A program made the position numbers and the translations under genes. A DNA stretch of 55,343 nucleotides, taken from the NCBI GenBank assembly GCA_943333275.1, contig CALQSQ010000031.1, positions 1 through 55,343 on the forward strand. Direction: 5' to 3'. Source of the DNA: Akkermansia muciniphila. Lineage in GTDB: Bacteria; Verrucomicrobiota; Verrucomicrobiia; Verrucomicrobiales; V1-33. The notes beneath the pieces were generated by a model. The model was given only the letters and a program-made list of their open reading frames with translations, did no database searches and was not told where the DNA came from. Below, in pieces: positions 1 to 8,502 of the stretch. The stretch's first letter is position 1. Each line of letters begins with the position of its first letter.

Positions 1-348
1 CGTTTCCGTTTGAATGGTAAACGTGAGGGTGGCGGCGGGCTGGTCGGGGGGAATGGTCAGTTGGATGTCGACCTCGCTGTCACCGATGTCCGCTTTGTCG
101 AATCCCTGCACGTCCCCCGCATCCTTCTTGTCCTTGATCTCCACCTTGAGGTTGGGAACGTCCGCAAACTGAACCTGCTGCGTGGATTTCAACTGCACGC
201 CGCGAATTTTTAAAATGCCATTGTAGCCCTGAGTCAGCGTCACAGGCTCCATGGCAAGGATTCGGGGCGGCGGAGCCGGCTTGTCCTCGGCGTGCAATCC
301 GCTCCATGCGAGCAGCACCAGACCCGCGGCACGACACGACTTAAGCAT
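1..348 (-). CDS. Secreted IPT/TIG-like protein, N-terminal part (runs off the left edge)
   Basis: Reading the minus strand from an ATG at 348 gives an open frame to the window edge, about 116 residues. It begins with a basic start and a hydrophobic stretch ending in a signal-peptidase-like site (WSGLHA-ED). After a proline-rich linker it reads PRILAMEPVTLTQGYNGILKIRG, with the character of an IPT/TIG or pre-peptidase beta-sandwich. Its ATG overlaps the end of the DUF1501 gene by 8 bases, so the two are translationally coupled. In Planctomycetes and Verrucomicrobia, DUF1549/1553 and DUF1501 genes are often followed by a secreted protein with such domains; a role alongside them at the cell surface is inference. 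The C-terminal part is outside the window. Confidence 0.75.
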   Translation of the reverse strand, partial: MLKSCRAAGLVLLAWSGLHAEDKPAPPPRILAMEPVTLTQGYNGILKIRGVQLKSTQQVQFADVPNLKVEIKDKKDAGDVQGFDKADIGDSEVDIQLTIPPDQPAATLTFTIQTET

Positions 349-1657
349 ACAATTCCTGCACCGCAGTGCCCTCCGCGAGGATGCTGACCGGACGGCCTTC
401 CGGGGTGTGCAGTTCCTTGGTGGGATCGATGCCCAGCGCATCGTAGACGGTCCAGGCGACATCGGCGGGGCGCACGGGGCGGTCGGTGACGAAGGCACCA
501 TTTTTATCCGTTGAGCCAATGACATTGCCACCCTTGACGCCGGCACCGGCGAAGATCAGCGATCCGGCACGGCCCCAGTGATCCCGGCCTCCCTTGTCAT
601 TGATTTTCGGAGTGCGGCCGAATTCACCCATCGCCACAATCAGCGTATCCTGCAGCAACCCATGGCTTTCCATGTCGCGGATGAAGGCGGAGAACCCCTG
701 GTCGAACTCAGGCAATTTTTTATCGAGCCCTTCGTAAATTTTCGCATGGTGATCCCACCCACCGTAATCGACGGTGACGAAACGCACGCCGCTTTCCACC
801 AGCCGGCGGGCCAGCAGACAGCTCTGGCCGAATTGATTGCGACCGTAGTCATCGCGCATGGCATCGGATTCCCTGGTGATGTCGAAGGCTGACTGCGCCT
901 GCGGCGAAAGCACCATGGCGGCGGCCTTCTGGCTGAACTCATCGAAGGTGGCCAGCTGGTCATTTCCCTGCACCGTGGCGGACAAATGATCCACCGCAGA
1001 GAGCAGACTGCGCCGGCGCTCCAGCACCTGGGGCGTCATGGCGGCGGACTGGGCAAGGTCGCGCACCTTGTAATTGGCATCGTTCGGATTCCCGGCCTTG
1101 AACGATTCGCATCGGCCCCCCAGCCAAACACTGCGGCCCAGTTCCCAGGTGAAGGCGGGGTTTTTCGGAATGGAAACATAAGGCGGCACCAGTCCGGTGA
1201 AGCCCGTTTCGTGCGCGACGATCGCACCCATCGCGGGATGGTCTCCAAAGGCTGAGCCAAACCTCCCGGAGAGGATCCAATTCGTCGCGGTCTCATGGTG
1301 ATCGTTCTCGTGGGTGCCGGAGCGCACGAGGCAGACTTTGTTCATGACCTGCGCGATCTTTGGCATCAGCTCGCAGACCTGGAGTCCCGGAACCGTGGTG
1401 GGAATGCCTTTGTATTTCCCGCGAATCTGCTCCACCGCCTCCGGCTTCAGATCAAAGCTGTCGTGGTGTGAAATTCCCCCGCCCAGATAAACCAGCACCA
1501 CGGATTTCGCCCGCGATTTAACGGCGGCTTGTTCGGCGGCCAGCAGTTGCGGCAGGGAAAGTCCCAAGGGTGCGAGAGCCCCGATGCGCAGAAAATTACG
1601 CCGGTTAGTGCCGTTGCAAAGCTGGCTGCGATTTTGAAAGGGAGCAATGTTGAGCAT
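341..1657 (-). CDS. DUF1501 family Tat-exported protein
   Basis: DUF1501 proteins belong to the alkaline phosphatase/sulfatase-like fold and are abundant in Planctomycetes and Verrucomicrobia; their biochemical role is unknown. Visible family features are a twin-arginine signal (NRRNFLRIG followed by a hydrophobic segment), VLVYLGGGISHHDSFD, THENDHHETATNW, YGGWDHH, and GEFGRTP near the C-terminus followed by GRDHWGRAGS. I chose the ATG at 1657 instead of an in-frame ATG at 1696, because the duplicated 5' fragment at 10072-10134 starts at the equivalent ATG just after its upstream neighbour. The gene overlaps the next one by 8 bases. Its normal partner, the DUF1549/1553 gene, is now 8.4 kb upstream because of an inserted island, so this copy needs its own promoter or read-through from 1658-1753. 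Confidence 0.93.
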   Translation of the reverse strand: MLNIAPFQNRSQLCNGTNRRNFLRIGALAPLGLSLPQLLAAEQAAVKSRAKSVVLVYLGGGISHHDSFDLKPEAVEQIRGKYKGIPTTVPGLQVCELMPKIAQVMNKVCLVRSGTHENDHHETATNWILSGRFGSAFGDHPAMGAIVAHETGFTGLVPPYVSIPKNPAFTWELGRSVWLGGRCESFKAGNPNDANYKVRDLAQSAAMTPQVLERRRSLLSAVDHLSATVQGNDQLATFDEFSQKAAAMVLSPQAQSAFDITRESDAMRDDYGRNQFGQSCLLARRLVESGVRFVTVDYGGWDHHAKIYEGLDKKLPEFDQGFSAFIRDMESHGLLQDTLIVAMGEFGRTPKINDKGGRDHWGRAGSLIFAGAGVKGGNVIGSTDKNGAFVTDRPVRPADVAWTVYDALGIDPTKELHTPEGRPVSILAEGTAVQELYA

Positions 1658-1659
1658 GA
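1609..1659. repeat. 51 bp direct repeat, left copy (5' end of the DUF1501 gene)
   Basis: This stretch is repeated in the same orientation at 10086-10136 with a single mismatch (1645 c against 10122 a). It covers about the first 17 codons of the DUF1501 gene including its ATG. The two copies bracket the 8.4 kb island exactly, so they mark its ends. Confidence 0.9.
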
Positions 1660-1753
1660 GGGATGGAATTTCATGAATCAAAAGTAGATCCTCCAAAATG
1701 CAAGCTCACCGAAGCCGAGAACGAACACGCGGTGGCTGCGGAAATTCACCTTG

Positions 1754-3940
1754 TTAGAAAATTTCTGATGATCCAGTTCCAAAAATTTGCAACCAAACCT
1801 CGGAGTTCTGGCCCGCACATTCTTCATCGAGACCTTCTCCAACTACTCCTGCATCCAATAGTTCCGGCCACTCGGAATCTTTCGTCAGGAATCTCAATCC
1901 ATCACGCAGTCGGCGAGCAAGAAAGACTCCGCCTGTAGAGGCCTCCCCGCTTCTTCTGAGATGAAATTCGAGATCGTATTCCAGTCCGTCCCAAAAGGGA
2001 TGTCCCGCGCAGCAAGCGATGAAATCATCTCGCAAGACGGATTTCTCGAAAGTTGGATCATCATTGTCGCTGGGTTGTTCGCGGTTTTGCGCTATCACGT
2101 ACATTGCCCGCCCTGCCAGAAGCTCCTCCAGATTTCGCAGAGGCACGATGTTGGATGAGACCGCTAGTCCTCCCATCTTTTTTAGTATCAGCATTTTCCC
2201 GGCCGACATGCGTTGCGTCTCACTCCGATAACTGACAAAGGTTTCCAAGAACTCAGGGCATTCGTGCAGAACAAAATCACGGACGCTTTCTTCATCCCAG
2301 TGTCTGAACCCCCATCCTGGATGAGAGGCAGTCCAGCGTTGCTCCACCTCTTCCTTACTCAGCGTTGCGGATTCAGGGTGGAAAGCGTGGATCACACGCG
2401 GAATGTACTCTTCCACCTCATAGGGCCGTTGCATGAGCAATTGCCGACCTTCGGCCACGACTCGCCATCCAGCCTGCTCAAATACTTCTCGCGAATAATT
2501 TGATTTGGGCTCCAAGTCCTTTCCCGGCTCCAGCAGGTGATCGTCGATCAGCACAAACCCACCCTCTTTGATCAAATTCTTCTCCAAGATGAACTGAGCA
2601 TCTGCCGCGTGCATCCGTGCCGTTTCCTCGCTGCATTCACCGTGATCCATGTAGATCAAGTCCGCCTGTCCTGAGAATTGATTCAAAAACTCCCGCGCCG
2701 TGCAAGCGAGCCAATGCACTCGCTCCGTTATTTCCGAGCTACCATTCCAGATAAAGACTTCCGACCCCAGTAGTTCTCTTATCTCCCGGCAGATCTGTTC
2801 TTCACCACTCTCTGCCTCTTGCATCAAAGGTCTCAGCATCGTCTGTGCCACGCGCTGCGCATCCGGCGAAGGGTCCACACCATGATACTGGAAATCATAG
2901 CCACGTAGCGCTTCCACAGCCACCCGCGTAAAGCATCCCGCACCCCAATCCCACCCCTCTGGCGCGTCCTCCTTCCACCACTGATCTTCGGCTCCGTTGA
3001 CGCCGGCAGGTGGTTCCGAAAGGAAGGAACGGGCGATCCCCAACTCCACCACCACGGGCTGGGTCTGCGCTGCGATTCCAGTCAGCGCTGCTGAAACCGT
3101 TTCCCATCGTGGTCCCAGATAGTGGGCGTACTTCTCCAAGCTTTCTCGCAGCGCTTCCGCCGCATCTGCAAACAAATACTCCCGGTGGGTCACCACCATG
3201 TTCCGCGTGCTGCACCAAGTGTGATACCAATAGTGAACCACGTAAGGATTGGCCTGCCGCCAACTGCGCTGCCGAATTGACAATTCCACCTCCGCTTTCT
3301 CAGGGAACTCATTCGTGAGATCAGGCAGCGGGTGAATGGTTTCCCAGGCCAGGTGCAGCACGCCGCTTGGCTCGAGTCCCCCCAGTTTTGCGATCACTTC
3401 GCTCAGCAACCCGGGCCCCGTCTCCATTACTGCGTGACGAGGATCGATTTTCCGCCCACTTTCCACGCGCTCTTGCAGCATCCGGATCGCTTCCCCAAGC
3501 GCTGGCGCTCCGGGCCTCGCAATCATGAAGTCATTCATCCACATCGGCTGATTCTTGAAATGAATCCGTTCATGAATCGGATGGTCCCGTGGCAACGCTA
3601 CCCACGCGGAGCTTGCGGCCAGTTGTTCGCGTAGATCATCCAGGCCACGCAAGCACTCCACGTCCATGTCAGCATAGACTCCCCCATAAGTGTGCAGCCA
3701 GAGCAGGCGAATCGCATCTGCTCGGAGAATTCCCTTGGGCAGTTTCTCATACCAGATTAAATCCTCAGGCCGTTTGGCTGCTAGCCATTCCAAGCAGTCC
3801 TCGTCAGACGCCACCAGTATCAGCCAGTCCGGGTTCCGCCGCTGAAAGGACGCGGCACAGGCTTGCACCGCTTCGGGAATGCGACGGAGTTTCCAAGTTA
3901 AAAAGATGAAGCGGGGAACGGGTGGGAGTGTGGAATCCAT
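1754..3940 (-). CDS. Three-domain glycosyltransferase - methyltransferase - glycosyltransferase-like protein
   Basis: A 728-residue protein. Residues 8-120 look like a DXD sugar-binding transferase domain (OCH1/capsular type, Gly_transf_sug): IPEAVQACAASFQRRNPDW, then LRADAIRLLWLHTYGGVYADMDVE with the DXD motif at 91-93. The middle (about 290-500) resembles a class I methyltransferase: VVELGIA, a GVDPSPDAQRVA block, ADLIYMDHGECSEET and GGFVLIDDH. Residues 513 onward repeat the transferase pattern (IPRVIHAFHPES, then MLILKKMGGLAVSSN), but the DXD position reads SSN at 595-597, so this second transferase domain is probably not catalytic. A truncated paralogue lies at 6441-6690. It is transcribed away from the Tat-protein gene at 4062 across 121 bases. 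A role in building or decorating a surface glycan is inference. Confidence 0.75.
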   Translation of the reverse strand: MDSTLPPVPRFIFLTWKLRRIPEAVQACAASFQRRNPDWLILVASDEDCLEWLAAKRPEDLIWYEKLPKGILRADAIRLLWLHTYGGVYADMDVECLRGLDDLREQLAASSAWVALPRDHPIHERIHFKNQPMWMNDFMIARPGAPALGEAIRMLQERVESGRKIDPRHAVMETGPGLLSEVIAKLGGLEPSGVLHLAWETIHPLPDLTNEFPEKAEVELSIRQRSWRQANPYVVHYWYHTWCSTRNMVVTHREYLFADAAEALRESLEKYAHYLGPRWETVSAALTGIAAQTQPVVVELGIARSFLSEPPAGVNGAEDQWWKEDAPEGWDWGAGCFTRVAVEALRGYDFQYHGVDPSPDAQRVAQTMLRPLMQEAESGEEQICREIRELLGSEVFIWNGSSEITERVHWLACTAREFLNQFSGQADLIYMDHGECSEETARMHAADAQFILEKNLIKEGGFVLIDDHLLEPGKDLEPKSNYSREVFEQAGWRVVAEGRQLLMQRPYEVEEYIPRVIHAFHPESATLSKEEVEQRWTASHPGWGFRHWDEESVRDFVLHECPEFLETFVSYRSETQRMSAGKMLILKKMGGLAVSSNIVPLRNLEELLAGRAMYVIAQNREQPSDNDDPTFEKSVLRDDFIACCAGHPFWDGLEYDLEFHLRRSGEASTGGVFLARRLRDGLRFLTKDSEWPELLDAGVVGEGLDEECAGQNSEVWLQIFGTGSSEIF

Positions 3941-4061
3941 AGGGCGGCGACTTGGTTGGTAAGTTGCGATGCGGACGGCACCCGCCGGAGGGCCGCCGTG
4001 GCAGAATGACTACATAAATTTTTCTTGCTAAAATCCTGTGAAAGACTAACCTCCGGGCACT

Positions 4062-4970
4062 ATGAAACGTCCCGCGTCGTCCCGCATGGTCCCGCATGGC
4101 CCCGCATCTAGCAAGCAAAAATCTGCGATCAAGCCGATCGGACAGACTAGACGAACGTTTTTGAAGCAATCTGGTGCCGCAGGAATTGCCGCCTATGCCG
4201 CTTTTGGTGCCCATGCTTTGGGGGCCGATGCCGAGGGGTGGGAAGATAAACATGAAGACTTTGAAAAGGAGTTCGAGGCAGAGTGTGACACTCTTTTGGC
4301 AGTGGCTATAGCTAAGGCATCTCAAAGCTATGGCGGTGCGGAAAACATGCCCTCCCCTGGTGAACTTAGAACGTTCCTTGGTTGGACTGCAGGCCAAAAA
4401 ATAAAGGCGAAATTAAAACAGACCGTCCGATGGAAGGAAAAGGCTCCCTCCGGTTACGTCACCCAGACAAAGTATAAAAAACTAGAATGGGAATACACCT
4501 CAGGTAACATATTCGAGAAATTCTCCTCTGACGGAATCCACCCAACTAAGGAAGAGAAATATGGGTATCATTTGACAATGGAAAATTATTCTGAGTGTGA
4601 CGAATTTGGGCTTCAAGATGAAACCAGTAATCCAAATCATACCATCTTCGGAACTGATCGCGAACCAACCGCTGGTTCAACCGCCTCTTGGGCTTTTTCC
4701 TCACCAGAAGATTTCAGCCTACCTGATACAGACTACAAACTCAAGCCGGGGACCATGGCTGCAAACCTCTCGGAGCAGCCGCAGCGGTTGTGGACAGATT
4801 CTGACCGGGAGGGGACGAAATTCAATGTTTACCATGCGTCAATGTACGTAATTTTTCTGCACAGAATTTGGCTCGAGTTGAAGGATGGCAGAATTGTTCG
4901 AGTCTCGCTCCCAGCGCAGTATATCGGTGAAGACTTCGGGTACGTGGTTGATTGCAGAAGAGGTAATTGA
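4062..4970 (+). CDS. Tat-exported protein of unknown function, cassette copy 1
   Basis: 302 residues with a twin-arginine signal (QTRRTFLKQSG, then GAAGIAAYAAFGAHALGA). The mature part is acidic and aromatic-rich, and I do not recognise a family. It is homologous to the protein at 6814-7725: both share the N-terminal SKQKSAIKPIGQTRRTFLK, a central KLKQT-WKE-AP-GY block followed by YK-L-WEY, a GTDR motif and a late TDSDR motif. Similarity elsewhere is modest, so the duplication is old. The start codon follows a short triple repeat of cccgcatg-type units inside the 5' coding region. The stop overlaps the next gene by four bases (ttga), suggesting translational coupling to the membrane protein. 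Use of the Tat route suggests that it folds or binds a cofactor before export. Confidence 0.7.
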   Translation: MKRPASSRMVPHGPASSKQKSAIKPIGQTRRTFLKQSGAAGIAAYAAFGAHALGADAEGWEDKHEDFEKEFEAECDTLLAVAIAKASQSYGGAENMPSPGELRTFLGWTAGQKIKAKLKQTVRWKEKAPSGYVTQTKYKKLEWEYTSGNIFEKFSSDGIHPTKEEKYGYHLTMENYSECDEFGLQDETSNPNHTIFGTDREPTAGSTASWAFSSPEDFSLPDTDYKLKPGTMAANLSEQPQRLWTDSDREGTKFNVYHASMYVIFLHRIWLELKDGRIVRVSLPAQYIGEDFGYVVDCRRGN

Positions 4971-5665
4971 AAACTAGATATATCATTATATTAATAGCAG
5001 GCCTGCTTTTGTGTGTAGGGTTATCTGTGTGGCATCCTCCTGTGGAAAATGCTCCGCCATTCAAGCGCCTCGACAGCACAGCAACCACTGCGGGTATTCC
5101 TGAACTTACTCAAATCCATAATGAACCAGAAGCCGCATCTCTAAGCCGCACCGAGACAGGCGAATTGGATTTTGAAATGGAAAAAATAAAGTACCTGGAT
5201 GATCATCCCGCCGATCCAAGGTTCGCTGGTTTTATTATTGCAACCCCTATTTTTCGGTTTTGGGTTGAATGCCTAAATTCAGAAAATAAATACAAGGCGG
5301 ATAGAGCATATTACATATTCAAGCAGGCATGTGAAAAATCTATTGATTCCGCCGTCCCTTCAGATTGGCCAAAAGATCTATCAGAAATCAAGCGCATTTT
5401 AGTCGCCAATCAACTGAAAGGCACCGTAGGTGATATCGAATCAGTTGAGGCTAAACCTGAGATTCTTGAGATTTGCAAAGCGGTCTTGCCCATGTTACTT
5501 GATCCTAAACGGTCTGATGGCGCTTTAGAAATACTTAACAGTTTTACAATGTATATATACGACGAGAAAGATATAAACTGGTGGACAACTGAATTTATGA
5601 GTTCCAAATTTGCAGGCATTCTCCACGATTTACCAATGGAGGAGTGGATTAGGCGCCCGGAGTAA
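4967..5665 (+). CDS. Membrane-anchored protein of unknown function, cassette copy 1
   Basis: 232 residues starting at a TTG that overlaps the preceding stop codon. No ATG start sits better, and the product then begins with MKTRYIIILIAGLLLCVGL, a signal anchor. The rest is soluble, probably outside the cytoplasmic membrane, and without a recognisable domain. Its paralogue at 7757-8470 shares the C-terminal pattern SKFAG-L--LP-E-WI-RPE and the region LDP/VDEE...ALKILN...M-VY--KD--WW. It always sits between the Tat protein and the transferase-methyltransferase gene, so it is probably part of the same functional unit. The coding region is AT-rich compared with the core genes of the window. Confidence 0.65.
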   Translation: MKTRYIIILIAGLLLCVGLSVWHPPVENAPPFKRLDSTATTAGIPELTQIHNEPEAASLSRTETGELDFEMEKIKYLDDHPADPRFAGFIIATPIFRFWVECLNSENKYKADRAYYIFKQACEKSIDSAVPSDWPKDLSEIKRILVANQLKGTVGDIESVEAKPEILEICKAVLPMLLDPKRSDGALEILNSFTMYIYDEKDINWWTTEFMSSKFAGILHDLPMEEWIRRPE

Positions 5666-5710
5666 CACAATCCAATAGTCGCGCAGCTAAAATAATGTCG
5701 TAATGAACAA

Positions 5711-6595
5711 ATGAATTGGACTGAAATATTTCCCATCTTCACAGATGAGCTAGTGCAAGCCTTTGCCGGACTCGTGTCCGATGACGAGCGAGCAGATTTT
5801 GAAGATCTGTTCGGGATACAGCAGATCTTCAATCGGAGCAGTTCACAACATGTGCTCGCCGTATCGCTTTTCTGGAAGCATGTTGATAGCGTCGATGACG
5901 AACTCCCAACGCCAACGCGTGAGTTGAGGAGGACAGCCACTGAAAAGGGCTTGGCGCGGCGGTATGCTCCGTGGGAGGATTATGTCCAGCCTTTGTTGAA
6001 AGGAGCCAAAGAAATTCACGAAAAGCGGTCTGAGATCAGGGTGCGTGTTTATCTGGCCGCCGACTTGGCCTTTCTGGTTCCTGATCTTATGGCGATTGGC
6101 TGCGAGATTTATTTAATGAAAAGCTCCTCCATCCGCCACAATCCTGGAGCGATGTGGCGGTTCCTGGCGCTGGAGGATGCCGAGGATTTTGTCACGGTCA
6201 TGGATTCAGATCGCCTGCCAGATTATGCCTGGGTGGTGCGCAGAACGGAAGCGTTGGGCGGCATGGAGGCCGGGACGTGGCGGATTACGAATGCGATGAT
6301 GGAAGAGGTGACGTCCAACGGCTGCCTGAATTACCGGCCCATGCAAGCCTGCCATTTTGGCACCAAGGTTCGTGAGAACATGAGACAACTGATGGAAGCG
6401 TTTCTCTGGCATAGTCGGCGGGGAACCTTCTGGGAGGCCGTGTGCAACCAGACCCTGCGGATCGCATCGGCCCGGAGAATTCCTTTCGGCAACTTTTCAT
6501 ACCAGATCAAATCCTCAGGCCGCCTAGCTGCCAGCCATTCCAGACAGTCCTCGTCCGAGGCTACCACCACTTGCCATTCTGGGTTGCGGCGGTGA
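5711..6595 (+). pseudogene. Truncated transferase-methyltransferase, cassette copy 1
   Basis: The first about 245 residues are closely related to the intact protein at 8503-10035, including YAPWE-YVQPLLKGAKEI, RVYLAADLAFL, SSSIRHNPGAMWRFL, the VTVMDSDRLPDYAWV block with a DXD-like motif, and NYRP-QACHFGTKVRENMR. At GTFWEAVC (about 6445) homology stops abruptly. The remaining 50 codons are an accidental tail read through the antisense strand of a truncated transferase fragment. The end of the transferase domain and the whole methyltransferase domain are therefore missing. The fragment may still be translated, but it is unlikely to do the job of the intact copy. Confidence 0.8.
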
Positions 6596-6690
6596 AAGGA
6601 CCAGACACAATCCTGCACCGCTTCGGGTATGCGCCGGAGTTTCCAAGTGAGAAAAATCAGCCTGGGCACAGATGGAGGTGAGCGATCCAC
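6441..6690 (-). pseudogene. 5' fragment of a second DXD glycosyltransferase
   Basis: Read leftward from a GTG at 6690, this gives about 83 residues nearly matching the start of the protein at 1754-3940: LIFLTWKLRRIPEAVQ, ASDEDCLEWLAA-RPEDLIWYE, LRADAIR and WLHT. Homology breaks off right after WLHT, just before the DXD motif, where it meets the truncated gene coming from the left. About 640 downstream codons are gone. Together the two fragments show a deletion or recombination joint at about 6441-6446, where both parents carry a short tg-tgc sequence. Confidence 0.85.
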
Positions 6691-6813
6691 GGAAAGGGAT
6701 TGAACGATCAAATGGCGACACGGGGCCACGCTTGCTGAGTGGCTTTTTCGTCAGACAAAATTCCTGAAAATCATCTTGTCAAAAATTTGTCGGCAAGTTA
6801 CCCTTCGCCCATC

Positions 6814-7725
6814 ATGAAAAGATCCGCATTTAGCAAGCAGAAATCGGCGATCAAGCCGATTGGCCAGACTCGACGAACTTTTTTGAAGCGATCTAGTGCT
6901 GCGGGACTTGCTGTTTTTGGAGCCCACACTTGGGGGGCTGACGCAGACGGTTGGGAGGATAAGGATAAAGTGGAGAAAAAGAAATTCAAAGCGGTAATCG
7001 ACGATATTTTAGACCAAGTTCTGGTAAAATTAAGTGTCCTAATGGAACTTAAGGGGATAAGTTATTGCACCGACCCTTTAAGCTATCCCTCCACTCGTGA
7101 GCAATTGAGAACCGTGCTCGGGATGATGGGTCAGCAAGACATTGAGCATGAACTGAAACAAACAATTTCATGGAAAGAGCGGGCACCCGGAGGTTATAGT
7201 ACAGGAACACAATATAAACAATTAAGTTGGGAGTACTCTGGCAATAGGTTTTTACGATGGGATGACCTGGCGAGATACCCAGTTAAGCCTGGCGAGGTTT
7301 GGGGCTACTTCCTTTACATGGAAGGGTATTCTGCGGAGGATAAACTCTGTCTCGGGGATACTGAGAATCCAAATGAGTGTATTAAGGGAACTGACAGAGG
7401 CCCCGAAGATGAGGACGACACAAATATTAAGTCTTGGGCTGGAGATCCTGGAACAGAGGAAGCTTTGACTCCCACTGATTACAAGATGACACATGGAACT
7501 TGGCTCTCTGATAATTGCACTCAACCCAAAAAAGTGATTACTGATTCTGACAGAGTTGCGGATAAGTTTATTGTAAAGCACTCTACCAACGTCGTCTCAT
7601 ACGATTTTATTTTTTGGGTTCCGTACACAGACACGCAAGGCACCGCACAGAAAGAAGAAATCCATATTGAGTATGCTCCTTGGGGGGCATCCCCTTGGCC
7701 GGTTGAGGTAAAACGGCCGGAATAA
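6814..7725 (+). CDS. Tat-exported protein of unknown function, cassette copy 2
   Basis: About 303 residues from the ATG at 6814, the position that matches the start of copy 1; an upstream in-frame ATG at 6739 adds only unrelated residues. It has a twin-arginine signal (QTRRTFLKRSS) and a short hydrophobic segment ending near GAHTWGA. The mature part contains KLKQTISWKERAPGGY, YKQLSWEY, GTDRGPEDEDD and TDSDR, all aligned with the protein at 4062-4970. No known domain is evident. The N-terminal cytoplasmic leader before the RR motif (about 25 residues) is also conserved between copies, which is longer than needed for export alone. Thirty-one bases separate its stop from the membrane protein gene. 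Confidence 0.7.
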   Translation: MKRSAFSKQKSAIKPIGQTRRTFLKRSSAAGLAVFGAHTWGADADGWEDKDKVEKKKFKAVIDDILDQVLVKLSVLMELKGISYCTDPLSYPSTREQLRTVLGMMGQQDIEHELKQTISWKERAPGGYSTGTQYKQLSWEYSGNRFLRWDDLARYPVKPGEVWGYFLYMEGYSAEDKLCLGDTENPNECIKGTDRGPEDEDDTNIKSWAGDPGTEEALTPTDYKMTHGTWLSDNCTQPKKVITDSDRVADKFIVKHSTNVVSYDFIFWVPYTDTQGTAQKEEIHIEYAPWGASPWPVEVKRPE

Positions 7726-7756
7726 ATTTTTTTATCCTTGCCCGTGTGAACTATTT

Positions 7757-8470
7757 ATGAAATTAGCGAGATTTTGGAAGAAATTCATAATAATACTTGC
7801 ATTGCTCATCGCGCTAATTTTATGGGCGTTGGTTACGAATGGCACCTTCCAGCGTGACGCCAGGAAGCCTAACATAGTCCCACCAGCTAGCTTGCAACAT
7901 TCTCGGATGCCTCCTCCCGTAAGTTCTCCCCGCCAAGCGGAAACAGCTTCAACAATTGGCAATACGATAGCTACCGAAACGCTCGATGAAGAAAAGGAAA
8001 GATATTTTGCCGAAAAAAATTTAAATTGGAAATTGCTTCAACAAGGCATCACAAAACCGGAATTTTTCTTTTGGGTGGACCGCCTATCGTCAAAAGACGA
8101 GGCGAAAGCAATGGAGGCATTTGGATCATTTTCGGAGGTTTGTAAACTCCCACGAAGTGTTTTTTCGGAAAAATGGCCGCAAGACTTGCGGGAAATTGGC
8201 GCTTTTTTCTCACAAAACCACAGGATGGCTTCAAGAGACTTTTACTCCATGGAAGGCGTTCCACAGATTGCTAAGATTTGTGATGCGGTCATACCGAGAT
8301 TAGTGGACGAGGAACTCCGCGAGAGTGCGTTAAAGATACTCAACCGTGCCACAATGGATGTGTACGCAGCAAAAGATGCAGCATGGTGGTTATCTGGTTT
8401 TCAAAACTCAAAATTTGCTGGATTCCTACAAGGCTTGCCCAGAGAGCAGTGGATTCACCGCCCAGAATAA
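7757..8470 (+). CDS. Membrane-anchored protein of unknown function, cassette copy 2
   Basis: 237 residues: a basic start (MKLARFWKK), one strong hydrophobic helix (FIIILALLIALILWALV), a Pro/Ser-rich linker, then a soluble domain from about residue 75 that matches the C-terminal part of the copy at 4967-5665. The conserved end reads SKFAGFLQGLPREQWIHRPE. Sequence away from that domain is poorly conserved, as expected for a linker. It is most likely anchored in the inner membrane with its domain in the periplasm. Function unknown; its fixed place between an exported protein and a glycosyltransferase-like gene suggests a shared envelope task. Confidence 0.68.
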   Translation: MKLARFWKKFIIILALLIALILWALVTNGTFQRDARKPNIVPPASLQHSRMPPPVSSPRQAETASTIGNTIATETLDEEKERYFAEKNLNWKLLQQGITKPEFFFWVDRLSSKDEAKAMEAFGSFSEVCKLPRSVFSEKWPQDLREIGAFFSQNHRMASRDFYSMEGVPQIAKICDAVIPRLVDEELRESALKILNRATMDVYAAKDAAWWLSGFQNSKFAGFLQGLPREQWIHRPE

Positions 8471-8502
8471 CATGCGACAAATTCCTAAAGTAATTCCGAG
8501 CG

